DNA from: Plantago major
Taxonomy: Eukaryota > Streptophyta > Magnoliopsida > Lamiales > Plantaginaceae
Direction: 5' to 3'
DNA: 64,000 bases
Assembly: GCA_026545765.1 (NCBI GenBank)
Contig: CM048844.1
Span: 65,905,035-65,969,034, forward strand
This document shows, in pieces, positions 44,502-55,330 of the stretch. The stretch's first letter is position 1, and every line of letters starts with the position of its first letter. The notes below the pieces were generated by a model. That model did not search any database, was not told where the DNA came from, and saw only the letters and a program-made list of their open reading frames with translations. A program made the position numbers and the translations under genes.

Positions 44502-45129
44502 TGTTGGTCCAGATAACGGCAAAGTAAAAGACTAGATGGGGATAAATAGTCTTTTCAAACATTTGCCAACAAAACTGTTTCTCAGATATCTATACAGGTA
44601 TCTGATACTTATAATCAGAAAGCGGAAGACTTTTGAGATAAGTGCACGTGTCAGCAAGCAATAAGGTGTGTAAATACTCAGCAAGCAATAGATAAGAAAT
44701 TGATGAGACGATAATTTAGAGTCTCATTGGGTCCTTTTTAGCGGTCTTTGTTAGTCTTCGTTTATGGTTTTTTAGTGTTTTTGTACGTTTTTATGCTTTG
44801 GTGCTTTGTTTGTGTTTTGTAGGGTTTTTGTGTTCCGAAGGTGAAAATCGGAGTGAAAATATTGGTTCTAGATCTTCGAATGTAGAGTAACTGGGCGAAA
44901 ACGGAAGTGGATTCGGAGTTCGGACGAAGATTTGAGAGCCGTTTTAGCGAAGCTTGAAAAAGTGAAGTTTTACGGAGCAGTCTAGCCATTTTGGGCATAA
45001 CTCTCTCATATGATGTTCGATTGATCTGAGGTCGGTGTCCACGGAAACATAATTCAAAGGGCTACAATTTTGTTTCAGAATCATAGCCAAATTACTCCTG
45101 TATAACAAGATAAGCTGGATGGCAGAAAA

Positions 45130-45270
45130 CTGGCAAAACTGGCGACGGCAGTTAGTGAGTTTCTGGCGTTTCCAAACTGGCGACGCCAGTTTCTTTTTTC
45201 TGTCGATTCTACCGTTTTTTCTGCATCTTCTTTCCTAATTCGCCCAGACTTAGTTTTTCTCTTTTATATA
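45130..45270 (+). promoter_or_regulatory. LTR F promoter: TGGCGACGCCA cassette and TATA box
   Basis: ACTGGCGACGGCAG, CTGGCGTTTCC and ACTGGCGACGCCAG lie about 80-140 bp upstream of TTTATATA at 45263. Confidence 0.5.
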
Positions 45271-45541
45271 CATTCATTCTATTGTCAAAATAATATACTT
45301 TTGCCCTAGATCAAAACCTACATTCATACTTTGACATTGATAACGATTTGGAGCTTGATTTTGACTATTCATCGAAGGATTGATATCGAATCCCTGAATC
45401 CTGTGGTAAAATCTCTATTGTTTTATCTTATTCAATTCATTCTTATTCTGTTTCTCGAATTGTTTAAGCTTGCATGTGATTATCATTCTGTTTGTGTTAA
45501 ACATGAGCAATATCTTGTATTCTTTCATCCTTGCTTCGATT

Positions 45542-45553
45542 ATGAGTAGCTAA
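45542..45553 (+). promoter_or_regulatory. Three-codon uORF, 5' LTR of F
   Basis: ATGAGTAGCTAA about 275 nt after the TATA box and about 540 nt before the PBS. ATGGTAGTTGCGTGA follows as a second short frame. Confidence 0.55.
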
Positions 45554-46085
45554 ACCACTCCGAACATGGTAGTTGCGTGATAGCCTTGCGTATTCACTTC
45601 TAGGGTTTGAAATCGTTTATATAGGTTAGGCTCGTTCAAAGATCTTCGTAAAAACTCTTCAATCGAATAAGCTAGTTCAATGATTCTCTAAAACGTTTTG
45701 GTTAAGGATCGTGGATTGACGACCCACGATTACCCTAGTTCAAAGATTTTCAAATAACGTTTGGTTGAATTGGATTGATAGTTTTCTGTACACCGACCGT
45801 GTGACAATGTGAACGTATCCCTAGAGAAAATTAACATTGCTTGATCGTAACTATTGTGTTCTTCCTACCTCATTCATTCAAATCAATTATATTGCATTTT
45901 TTGTTTTCTAGTTATTAGAAGTACTCAATCCAAACAAATCAACATCGTTTCACAAGTAACTGTTTGTTTTCAATCGTTGTGGTAGCCTAATTGATTCCTT
46001 AGCGAACGACCTCGTGGTTAGCATTGTCTATTTACAACATTCGCTTGCTACTTGTTTCTAAGTATCAATTTGAGCATATCAAATT

Positions 46086-46103
46086 TGGCGCCGCTGCCGG
46101 GGA
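46086..46103 (+). other. PBS of element F (tRNA-Asp)
   Basis: TGGCGCCGCTGCCGGGGA, one mismatch to the complement of the plant tRNA-Asp 3' end. Confidence 0.9.
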
Positions 46104-46249
46104 ATCAATTCCTACTGTAGCGCTTGATTGCAAATCTTTACTTGTTTTCCAACTTACCTGAAGTTTAGTGAACTAACAGAAACTAACGATATTTCGAGGT
46201 TTTCGTGTTGTGTAGCTCTAACAACAGGTTGATCACAAAGGACATTTCA

Positions 46250-47996
46250 ATGGCTCAGTTAACCTATGGAGTCTACATGCAGCCCGGGGAGGTTAAGGCC
46301 GGGAAAGCGTCAATTGTGTTGTCTAATGAGGCGAGGAATTTGGAACACAAAGCTCACCACTTCCAAAATCTCCCCAAGTTCTACGGAATGGCCAACGAGG
46401 ATGTGATAAGGTTCCTTAAGGATTTTGAAGTACTGATTGCAGGGATTCAGTTGACAGCCGGTGGAGTAACAGTTTCAGATGGAGAGATAAGGAAGAAGGT
46501 TTATCCAATGTGCCTGTAGGATAAAGCTAGGAACTGGCTGTTGAACCAGCCTAGGGGTTCTCTACCTACTTGGGATTCTCTCTATAAAGCCTTTGTGAAT
46601 AAATTTTACCCTCCCGAGAGAACACAGCAACTTCGTGCCCAGATAATGCAGTTTTAGCAGATGCATGATGAGACCTTCTATGAAGCTCGGGACCGTTTTT
46701 TGCAGTTATTAGCCCAATGCCCTCACCACAGGATAGACGATATGAGCTTATGTGTCCGATTTTATGAAGGCCTGGATTGGGAATATCAAAATATGGTCGA
46801 TGTGAGCTGTAAAAACTCCTTCCTGGAAGCATCCACTGATGAATTGTACAGTGTTTTCGAGAAGCTGGCAGTAACATCGCGACTTAAGGGAGCAAGAGAT
46901 AAGGCTAGGAGAGTGGCAGCCAGAGCAGTGGAAGAGACTCTAGGGCCGTGTATTACTGAGCTAGAAAAAGAAATCAAGAACCATATGGAGAGGTCTGAGA
47001 GGTGCTGGTTTGAGGCGCAGAAAATTCAGGAACAAAATAACCAGAGGTTCGACAGTATCGAGCAATCGCAAAGAAGGCTGGAACAGATATTGGGTGACTT
47101 GGTTGGGAAATTGCAGCTCATGGAGAAAGGTAGATCCCCAGCAGCCCCAGAAAACATTAGAGTCCTGGCGGTTGAGATAAATTTTAAAGAACCAAGGAAG
47201 GTTAAGTCTGTTGTTGCCACCTGTACCAACGAGGTTGAGAACTCTGCATCAGATGAGGGAACTCCAGCAACGGTTCAAGTGACCCGTGTACTGACAGCTG
47301 AGCAGATTGAAGATGTAGCCACTGTTGAATCGACAGGGGATGAAGTCGAGGAACCAAGTTCCGTGATTCCATAAGAGGAGGCGAATGCAGAGCAAGAAAC
47401 TGCTGAAACCGACCGCCCCACCATAATAATTCCTAAGGCATAAAAGAGGGAACTCCGATAGATTTGATTCGCTGGTAGGCATTGGGTGTTCAGCTCAGGT
47501 TACCGGAATAGTCAACACTGGTGCTAGTTGCAGTTTGATGACTTTTGACACCTATGAAGACTTAGGCTTAAAGGGATTAGAGCCGCGCAGATGCTTTATG
47601 ACTCTTGCTGGTGGAACTAGAAGCAGATGCATGGGGATTGTGGAAGATGTTCCGGTTAAGCTGGATGGTATAACAGTGATGACAGATTTTGTGGTACTGG
47701 AATTGCCTAGGGTGAAGGGGAAAGAAATGGAAAGAGATATGCTACTTCTAGGGAGACCCTTCATCCGCTCAACTCTCATGCTGGTGAATTTACATGCCCG
47801 AACCTGCACAATTGAGGTGCAAGGCAAGCCACGCGAACTGAAGGCCTATTCTGCTCCAGCATATTCTGTTTCGCAGGTTGATAGCAGGAAATTCATAGGA
47901 ACACACACTGTACACTTATATATACATACTTATCAACAAGGAAGAACAAGAGCTGCACCAACCGGAAGAGCCAAGAACCTCCAGAGTACCCGTTAG
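46250..47996 (+). pseudogene. Element F gag-protease
   Basis: MAQLTYGVYMQPGEVKAG starts at 46250. The gag core includes NLPKFYGMANEDVIRFLKDF, YPMCL*DKARNWLLNQPRGS and ETFYEARDRFLQLLAQCPHH. Two TAG codons (46517 and 46655) sit where Gln is expected. A coiled coil spans about 46930-47140. A stop at 47372 and a frameshift lead to the protease: GIVNTGASCSLM (N replaces the catalytic D) and DMLLLGRPFIRSTL. The frame ends at 47996 and the 3' region begins at once, so pol was lost cleanly. Confidence 0.9.
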
Positions 47997-48486
47997 CCAA
48001 CACGGAACAGTCTTGTACATGACTGTAAAGGTACACCAGCAAGCAAGTCACTATAGCTCCCATTCTCTTTTCTTTTTCACTCTACGCTTTATGACATGCT
48101 TGAGTTTAGGTTTGGGGAGGGGGACTGTACTCTCTAGTGTCTTGTCTGCATTTTCTCTATTTTCTGAGTCTCTAGAGTCTTTCGTCCTTTACTTTCTGTT
48201 TGTTTTAGTCATTTTTTCTTTTCCCCTCTAGAGACTTTCGTGAGTCGTTCTTCCAAGTTATGAAAGCTTCTATTGTGATTGTTAAATTTTCTTGCTGCTT
48301 ATGTTTTGCATGATACTTAACTGAGGTGGTATAGTGGATTTAAAAGCCCATAAGTTTGTTTCTCCTGTAAATAGCAAGTCTGTTTAACTCTTTAGTCCAA
48401 AAAGCCGGTGAGAAACTTTAAGCCGATGAAAAAATATTGTACCGACGCTTGTGTGATCCTTTCGTGAAGTGCAAACCCTCTTGTTT
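47997..48486 (+). other. 3' non-coding region of F, truncated
   Basis: Matches 1-475 of element A, including a purine tract at 48110-48122 and the first half of the GCAAAC hairpin (48474-48486). The rest of the domain, the polypurine tract and the first about 340 bp of the 3' LTR are deleted. Confidence 0.8.
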
Positions 48487-49546
48487 CACGGAAATATAAT
48501 TCAAAGGGATACAACTTTCGTTCCAGAATCGTAGCCAAATTCCTCCTGTAGAAAAAGATATGGACGTCGTAAGCTAGCTGGCAGAAAATTGGCGAAACTG
48601 GCGAGGCGTACGCCAGAAACTCACTGTTTCTGGCGTTTCCAAACTGGCGATGCCAGTTTCTTTTTTCTGCCGATTCTGGCATTTTTTCTGCGTCTTCTTT
48701 CCTAATTCGCCCAAACTTTGTTTTTCTCTTTTATATACATTCATTCTATTGCCAAAAAAATATACTTTTTCCCTAGATCAAAACCTACATTCATACTTTG
48801 ACATTGATAACGATTTGGAGCTGATTTCGACTATTCATCGAAGGATTGATATCGTATCCCTAATTGTTGTGGCAAATCTCTATTGTTTTATCTTATTCAA
48901 TTCGTTCTTATTCTGTTTCTCGAATTGTTTAAGCTTGCATGTGATTATCATTCTGTTTGTGTCAAACATGGGCAATATCTTGTATTCTTTCATCCTTGCT
49001 TCGATTATGAGTAGCTAAACAACTCCGAACATGGTAGTTGCGTGATAGCCTTGCGTATTCACTTCTAGGGTTTGAAATCGTTTATATAGGTTAGGCTCGT
49101 TCAAAGATCTTCGTAAAAACCCTTTAATCAAATAAGCTAGTTCAAAGATTCTCTAAAACGTTTTGGTTAAGGATCATGGATTGACGACCCACGACTACTC
49201 TACTTCAAAGATTTTCAAATAACGTTTGGTTGAATTGGATTGATAGTTTTCTGTACACCGACCGTGTGACAATATGAATGTATCCCTAGAGCAAATTAGC
49301 ATTGCTTGATCGTAACTACTGTGTTCTTCCTACCTCATTCATTCAAATCAATTATATTGCATTTTCTGTTTTCTAGTTATTAGAAGTACTCAATCCAAAC
49401 AAATCAACATCGTTTCACAAGTAACTGTTTGTTTTCAATCGTTATGGTAGCCTAATTGATTGCTTAGCGAACGACCTCGTGGTTAGCATTGTCTATTTAC
49501 AACAACTGCTTGCTACTTGTTTCTAAGTATCAATTTGAGCATATCA
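48487..49546 (+). repeat. 3' LTR of element F, 5' truncated
   Basis: Begins at CACGGAAATAT, equivalent to 45040 in the 5' LTR, and ends GAGCATATCA. The GC cassette (48590-48660) differs from the 5' LTR by an extra GAGGCGTACGCC segment. Confidence 0.9.
49007..49018 (+). promoter_or_regulatory. Three-codon uORF, 3' LTR of F
   Basis: ATGAGTAGCTAA, unchanged from the 5' LTR although neighbouring bases differ. Confidence 0.5.
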
Positions 49547-50812
49547 GCAATAAGTAAAGTGCAGTAAGTAAATAACACAGTGCTTTGTAGTGGTATCTGA
49601 AGGTGGCGTAATCGTTCAACTATTCCACTCGCCCTTTCTCAGGACTTGAATCCACTAAGATAAGATGATGAGTTCTCCTTACAAAGTCATATCTCTTGAT
49701 CCCTTTTACACTAGGTTCCCAACCAAGTGTTCCCCCTGAGTTATTCCCCGGCTTTCTCAGCCAATTACTTCCTCTACTCAGTAACCTTTGAGCTATTCCT
49801 TAGTTTCCCAAACTAATTACTTCTTGTAGTCAACGCCTGTTTGTTCTTGGTTATGGTAGTTTGTCAGATGAGATAGCTCTTATAACTTATTCAGTTATTT
49901 TAGAGAGCTCTACAGAATCAACCTTACTTAATACACTTTACAATGTATGGTAAGTTGTTCTTTACTGACCCAAGTCTTGAAGTTGTTCAAGAGAATTAAT
50001 CTCAGATATCAGTCGCAACTTTATCCTTGGATTCAACTCTTTCACAATATGCAATTCTAGTTTGAGGATCAGGACACGGAGAACTTTCGTGCTACTTAGA
50101 ATTCAAGAGCTTTAATCGCAATAGTAAGCTAGAGAGTACGTAGGTAGAAGGCTTGTATGCCTGAAAGTATATCGCAAGTGATGTTCAGTCTAAGGTGTGT
50201 TTTCAAGCATTTTAAGTGATGATATTTATAATTGAAAATCATGTCATTTGAATAGTATTTGTTAGGCACAATGTAATTCAAACTATTGATATCTGAAGAT
50301 AGTACTACACTGAGCTTTGTCTCTTTTCAGAGATTTCCTCTTTTGGTCGGACATCTCTATCTACGTAATAAATGCAATGTACTATTTCTTTTTGTCTTGT
50401 GTCTCAACAGAACAATGCAAGCTATCTGAGGCTTTGCATGTCCTTACTCAGTGAGCATTAGGTATCAGAAACCTATTAAAATACTTGTCTTCCAAAGACA
50501 CATGATTTCTTCAAGGTATCTGAGTCAAGCTATCTGAGGAGACATTTCTCCTTAGTCTTTAGCAATCTTGTGCAGTCTCTTGATCTTCAATAATGAGCTC
50601 CTTTCTGCTGGATGCTTGCTTCTTGGTGTTCTTCAAAGATATAAAAATTACAATCTGAGACCTAACATCCTATACAAGATTTGCTAGACTAACATACTCA
50701 ATAAGCTTCCTCTTTTACAATGTTCAAGTGAACTAAGAGAACTAGTTACCTTTCTGAACTAAGATAAGTCATTAGGGTTTACTGATCAAAATCTAAACAG
50801 ATATTCCTAACA

Positions 50813-51016
50813 AATGTCCCCCTTTTTGATCAGTCGCCTATGACTATCTAAAAAACCTATCATGAACTGGATTAGGAAACAATCCAACACTTAAACATTT
50901 CTTTTGATCTTTCAATTCATATATTTAAGTGCAGAAAGTAAACATCAAACAAATCACCAGGTGTGATCTTTGCTGATAAGTTATCTATTCAATAGATTAA
51001 TATCTGAGAGTAGGTT
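50813..51016 (-). other. Copia K internal 3' end with polypurine tract
   Basis: AAAAAGGGGGACATT (minus strand) directly precedes the LTR. The remaining about 190 bp show no coding sequence. Confidence 0.7.
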
Positions 51017-51396
51017 TGATGCGCTCAGAAATTACTACTTATATTAATCAAGTAGAAAAAGCGATTGTTGTAGACAATGCTCTTAACCACAGGATCGTTC
51101 TCTCGAGGAATTGATCAAACTAGTTCAAATAGAATAGACTCGCTTGCATTCATTGTAAACATATAGTTGGACATTTTGTGATACGTCAACCCTAGCATAA
51201 TATCTACAATCACAAGACAAGGTAATACCTAGATCATTCAATTCTACAAACAAAAGAAGACAGTAAATCCTTTCATGGAGTGTGCTTATACGAGAGGACA
51301 AATTAAGGTTACCTATTCGCATATCACATCACCCTGCTATTGCTAATTCCACCAAATACACACTATAAGTACGTATGTACTACAAAAAGCCTGTCA

Positions 51397-51408
51397 CTAG
51401 CTATACAT
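51397..51408 (-). promoter_or_regulatory. Three-codon uORF variant (M-Y-S-stop), LTR G
   Basis: Minus strand ATGTATAGCTAG. Second codon and stop differ from the common form, but start, length and stop function are kept. About 290 nt after the TATA box. Confidence 0.4.
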
Positions 51409-51779
51409 TCATCCGGATATAGCTTAATTAATGATAACGATAGAAGCAAGTTCACACCGATACAACATGCGTTTTGTGATCAAAGGTAATAACCTGTCAC
51501 GTACAAAATAAATAGGAATCTACCAAATTTTGCACGATTGATACCTGGATACGTCTAGGACACGAGATCGTCTGAAAGGAAATAAGCTTCAATTGAAAGA
51601 GAGATTGAATCTCTAGATTGTTTAAAATGCTTGAATTGAAAGAGAATCTTAGTAAGAGGTACGAAGATATGAATAATACACTGATATAAGGGGTCTATTT
51701 ATAAGACCAAGGAAGTAGAAATTTGAAATAATGGGAAAAAACTGCCAGAAATCGTATGTTGAATCAGTCATAACAGTGC

Positions 51780-51905
51780 TCACTGCGGTGAGTATCTCTT
51801 GATGTACTTGCTCGCCGCGGTCTCTTCTTCTACGAAGAAATACACATTCTGCCTTGGCCTTCTAGACCGCGGTGCGCCTCCGTGTCGGGGGAGCTCACCG
51901 TGGTG
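51780..51905 (-). promoter_or_regulatory. GC palindrome cassette, LTR G
   Basis: CTCACTGCGGTGAG, TCGCCGCGG, GACCGCGGTG and CTCACCGTGGTGAG, upstream of the TATA box on the minus strand. Confidence 0.5.
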
Positions 51906-52270
51906 AGTTACATATTCGGGCAAACCTCCAATTTTCCCACTTCTTCCTATTTTCACTCCCTTTTCTCAACCTCCAAGTCACCACTTTGGAGTAATGGCCC
52001 AGTACTTGGCCTTGTGTGCTTCTAGAAGCTTTTTGCAAGCTTAAAATTTCACAGTGATCCTCCATCTCCTTGCCTTTACCTAAAAAAACACCTAAAAAGT
52101 GCAAAAATAGACAAAACACCCAAACGTGAAAATGAACTAAAACACTAATAAAATGCTAGAAGACATAACAAAATACATCTAAGAAAGACTAAATGAGTTG
52201 TTAAAATATCGACTCATCAAACTCCCAAACCGGACCTTTGCTAAAATGAGTTGTTAAAATATCGACTCAT

Positions 52271-53195
52271 AACAAAACGATGAAAACGAAAGTGGATTCG
52301 GAGTTCGGACGAAGATTTGAGAGCCGTTTCAGCGAAACTTGCAAAAGTTAAGTTTTACGGAGCAGTCTAGCCATTCTTGACATAACATCTTATACTCAAT
52401 TTTTACATAGAAAAAGCTCCTAGAACTAGGTTTTGACATTGATTGATTGATCTTTGGAGTATGGTTTACCTCTTGTAAGAACTATCGGGATCGAATTATT
52501 GGTAATTATTGATAACTCTCTATTGTTTATCTTCAATTCGTGCTTTCTTCTGTTTATCGAATTGTATGATCTTGAATGCGATTATCACAATGTTTATGCT
52601 TGGCATATTCAATACCTTGACGTCTTTCATCTTTGCTTCCCTCATGAGTAGTTAAACCGCTCCGAACACGGTAGTTATGTGATAGTCTTGCATATTCGTT
52701 TCTAGGGTTTCGGATTCGTTGATATAGGTTTGTCTAGTTTAAAATCTTCGTAAAACCTTCTATTCAATAATCTAGTTTTAAACCTTCAAAGTCGTTTTGG
52801 TTAAGGATCGTGGCATGAAAACCCACGATTACTCTGGTTTTAAATATTAAAATTACAATCGGTTGAATTGAATTGATGGCTTTCTGTACGCCGACCGTGT
52901 GACAAATATGAACGGTTACCTTAGTATTGAATTAGCATAACCGGATCATCGCTACCGTGTTCGTTCTTCTCTCCATTGATTTTCATCAACTAGTTTTCTT
53001 TTGTTTTCTGTGTTTGGTTTAGTTTAGGTAAAAATACAAATTTCCAATCCTTGTTTTCTGTAAACATCTATGTATTTGCTCTGCAATACTATAGTGGCTT
53101 AGTTAGCTCCTTAGCGAACGATCCTGTGGTTTAGCTTTGTATGTGTATAACAACTGCTTACTACTTGTTTACTAAGTAAGAATTTGAGCACATCA
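52271..53195 (+). repeat. LTR H, 5' truncated
   Basis: Matches LTR F from about 44885 (GTGGATTCGGAGTTCGGACG) onward and ends GAGCACATCA. The region of the GC cassette and TATA box is deleted. Confidence 0.85.
52644..52655 (+). promoter_or_regulatory. Three-codon uORF with synonymous change, LTR H
   Basis: ATGAGTAGTTAA: AGC to AGT, both Ser. About 556 nt before the PBS. Confidence 0.5.
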
Positions 53196-53199
53196 AATT

Positions 53200-53217
53200 T
53201 GGCGTCGCTGCCGGGGA
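53200..53217 (+). other. PBS of element H (tRNA-Asp)
   Basis: TGGCGTCGCTGCCGGGGA, with C-to-T at a CpG relative to F. Confidence 0.85.
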
Positions 53218-53377
53218 GTTAACTCACTCTGTAGTGTTTCGGAGTTTTTTACATTTTGATTTGTTTGTTTGTTTTTTGTTTTTCTCTTTTGGAATAGTTT
53301 TTTGTTATTTTTGTGGATCTGCTCTTTGGTTTTGTTTTTCTATGTGCAGATACTAGTAATTCAGCAAGGGGTTAAAG

Positions 53378-54146
53378 ATGGCTATGACGTTTGGAGATTA
53401 CTATTGTTCGTATGTCATGCCTAAAAAACTATGTATAAAGCTGGACGTCGATGCAAGCAATTATTGGGCGAACACTGCTTACTATTCCATTCATACCAAG
53501 TTCGAAGGGTATGATGATGTTCGAAAATTCTTAGAGGCATTCGAGATGGCGTGTTGAGGATTCCGCATGAGAATGAAGAGGGGATTTTTCTTTCTGAAGA
53601 GCAGCTTTGCATGAGGATGTTTGATGGAGCCTTGGAGGGGTCTGCTAAAAATCGGCTTACATCTGCACCTGAGGGGTCTATTGACTCTTGGAGTGAGGTA
53701 GCTAATTCTTTTGTAGAGAGGTATTCTCCTGGTACGGGCGGATAGAATTCTCGAAACACAGTTTCTCCTCTAGAGGTCTCTACTGAATCTGAAGCACCCG
53801 AGAAGTGTTCTGATGATGAGCTAGTTGTGGAGCTTGACTTGTCTTGCTCTACGACTACACCTGAATTTAACTCCTCTATTCTTGCGGACGACGGAGGTAC
53901 GGCGGAAGTATCTGATGACGATACTTTAGAGGATACTCTTTCATTCCCTTCATTAGCCGTTACACATGCTGCCATCCAGGCTCAGGTTATCTTCGTGCTT
54001 GGGAGCCACTGCATAGACATTTACCAAGGGAGTTTTGATCCTTTATTTTCTTTTTATTTGTCCCCTATTCCCTTAGGTTATTTTTTAGATTGTGATTCTG
54101 CTTATTTGTTTAATTCTATTTTGCAGGGAATTAGGGATATACTGTA
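53378..54146 (+). pseudogene. Element H gag remnant
   Basis: MAMTFGDYYCSYVMPKKLC starts at 53378. A frameshift near 53545 leads to a frame with SEEQLCMRMFDGALEGSAKNRL and SWSEVANSFVERYSPGT, the first half of the gag core. After TAG at 53743 an acidic, serine-rich frame runs to 54146 without recognisable domain. Protease and pol are absent. Confidence 0.7.
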
Positions 54147-54274
54147 GAACCTGTGGAGAGGAGTTAAGGATGGCTCCAAAAATGCTGAGGATTCCGAGAA
54201 GGATGCAAGGGATTCGTTCCCGTTTGATAATGGTTACCAGCACTCCCAAAAAGTCGAGCCAACGTCTATAATAA

Positions 54275-54303
54275 AAGGCGCTTCCCGGGAGGCAACCCGG
54301 GGG
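54275..54303 (+). other. CCCGGG-AGGCAA-CCCGGG hairpin, element H
   Basis: GCGCTTCCCGGGAGGCAACC continues with CGGG, giving a 6-bp GC stem around AGGCAA. From memory, similar GGGAGGCAACCC hairpins are common after the coding region of plant gypsy elements. A diverged form follows gag-protease in E. Confidence 0.6.
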
Positions 54304-54437
54304 TAAGCTTTCTTTTATTTTTATTTTTTCCATTTTATTTTTTAGGCAGGAATAAAGGGCATCTCTTTTGCCTTCTCTTGTGTTACACCTATTACATGTT
54401 TGCAATATGCTTTTCCTTCACTTGCTTAAACTTGAAA

Positions 54438-55330
54438 CTCGAGGACGAGCTAGAGTTTAGGTTTGGGGAGGGATTTTATGTGTTTTGTGTTCGGTTTTAT
54501 TGCTTTCATAGTGGTGGTCGGTGAGCCACATAGGATTGCATATATTTTTGCGGCCTGTGTGCCTTATTTGTCTATGTGGGGTGGTATGTTAGCCACTTTT
54601 CTTTGAGTCTCTAGAGTCTTTCGTTTTTAATTTTCGTGCATGTGTCGGCCCTCCCTCGTGTTTCTAGAGTCTTTTGTGAGTTGTTTTTCCAAGTCGAACG
54701 CCTATTTTAGGTGATAAATTTACTTGCTGCTTATGTTTTGTATGATAATTTGATGGAAGTAGTGTAGTAGGTTTAAAATCCTACAAGGTCGTTTCTCTTT
54801 TAAATAGCAAGTTCGTATAGCTCTTTAGTCCAAAATCCTGTGAGAAGCCTAAGAGCCGATGAAAAAATCTTGTACCGGCAAATGCATTGTGTGATTCCTG
54901 GGCTGTGCAAGTTGTCACGAATTACTTGCGCCTTTTCATACTTTTGTGTACTCAGTCTCGTTAGGGATGACGAACGACATGCTCCATCTTTTAATCTTTC
55001 CCCCCTGTTCCAAGGAACAGGTTTGGGGAGAGACTGTTATCTTGCGACTACTCTGTGCTATCTTGCATTATTGATGAAAAGTCTGTTTACTGCTCCCTAA
55101 GTTTTTTATATTTGAATCTCGGGGTGGATCTATGGTCATAATTGATCACCGTTAGTCATGTTAGGCGTTTTTCAAATACTACCACATACCGGCGTGGCTG
55201 AAAAGCTACATGTCCGTGAGGTTGATGGCATGTATACCAAACTGACACGCACAAAAGTGTAAACTATCGGTAAAACAAACACCTGCAAAAAATTGAGATT
55301 AAAAGAGGCCAATGAGGCCATGCACTAAAT
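54438..55330 (+). other. 3' non-coding domain of element H (partial)
   Basis: CTCG-AGGA-CGAG hairpin at 54438-54449, purine tract at 54459-54472, hairpins at 54907-54929 (GCAAGT/ACTTGC), 55194-55209 (GTGGC/GCTAC) and 55249-55260 (GCAC-AAAA-GTGT). Cut before the position of the GNRA hairpin. Confidence 0.6.

Larger units (their letters stand above)
44701..46081 (+). repeat. 5' LTR of element F
   Basis: TGATGAGACG to GAGCATATCA, 1381 bp. GC cassette at 45130-45190 (CTGGCGACGCCAG type), TATA at 45263-45270, uORF at 45542, conserved CCTTAGCGAACGACCTCGTG near the end. Homologous to LTR A. Confidence 0.92.
44701..49546 (+). mobile_element. Athila-type element F, gag-protease only
   Basis: Inserted in Copia LTR K. 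Flanking pentamers GAAAT (44696-44700) and GCAAT (49547-49551) differ at one base and probably are the target-site duplication. Order: 5' LTR, PBS, gag-protease, 3' non-coding, 5'-truncated 3' LTR. No RT, RNase H or integrase, so it would depend on a partner element for these enzymes. Confidence 0.9.
44502..50812 (-). repeat. Copia 3' LTR of K, split by element F
   Basis: 44502-44700 plus 49552-50812, about 1.46 kb without the insert and its duplicated bases. The about 52-bp repeats appear in reverse at 49735-49835. Confidence 0.88.
44502..51016 (-). mobile_element. SIRE-like Copia element K, 3' end (reverse)
   Basis: Minus strand: about 200 bp of internal sequence (51016-50813), the polypurine tract GGGGGACATT, and a 3' LTR from TGTTAGG at 50812 to GGACCAACA at 44502. 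It has the same ends as the Copia LTRs at 14289 and 25906. Element F is inserted in the LTR. The internal part is cut by LTR G. Confidence 0.88.
51017..52270 (-). mobile_element. Athila-type LTR G (reverse) with polypurine stub
   Basis: Minus strand LTR from TGATGAGTCG at 52219 to GAGCGCATCA at 51017 (1203 bp). It is preceded by TTTTAGCAAAGGTCCGGTTTGGGAG, the end of the conserved hairpin and polypurine tract. A direct repeat of about 27 bp (about 52191-52217 and 52243-52270) marks the joint with LTR H. TATA near 51694-51705. GC cassette at 51780-51905 (CTCACCGTGGTGAG and related). Confidence 0.85.
52271..55330 (+). mobile_element. Athila-type element H, gag-only, 3' truncated
   Basis: 5'-truncated LTR, PBS, short gag, a hairpin motif and the first part of the conserved 3' domain. 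It is then cut near 55330 and joined to the gag end of element I. Confidence 0.8.

Noticed and set aside
53421..53975. 184-codon minus-strand ORF opposite gag H
   Set aside because: Shadow of the gag region; no family resemblance.
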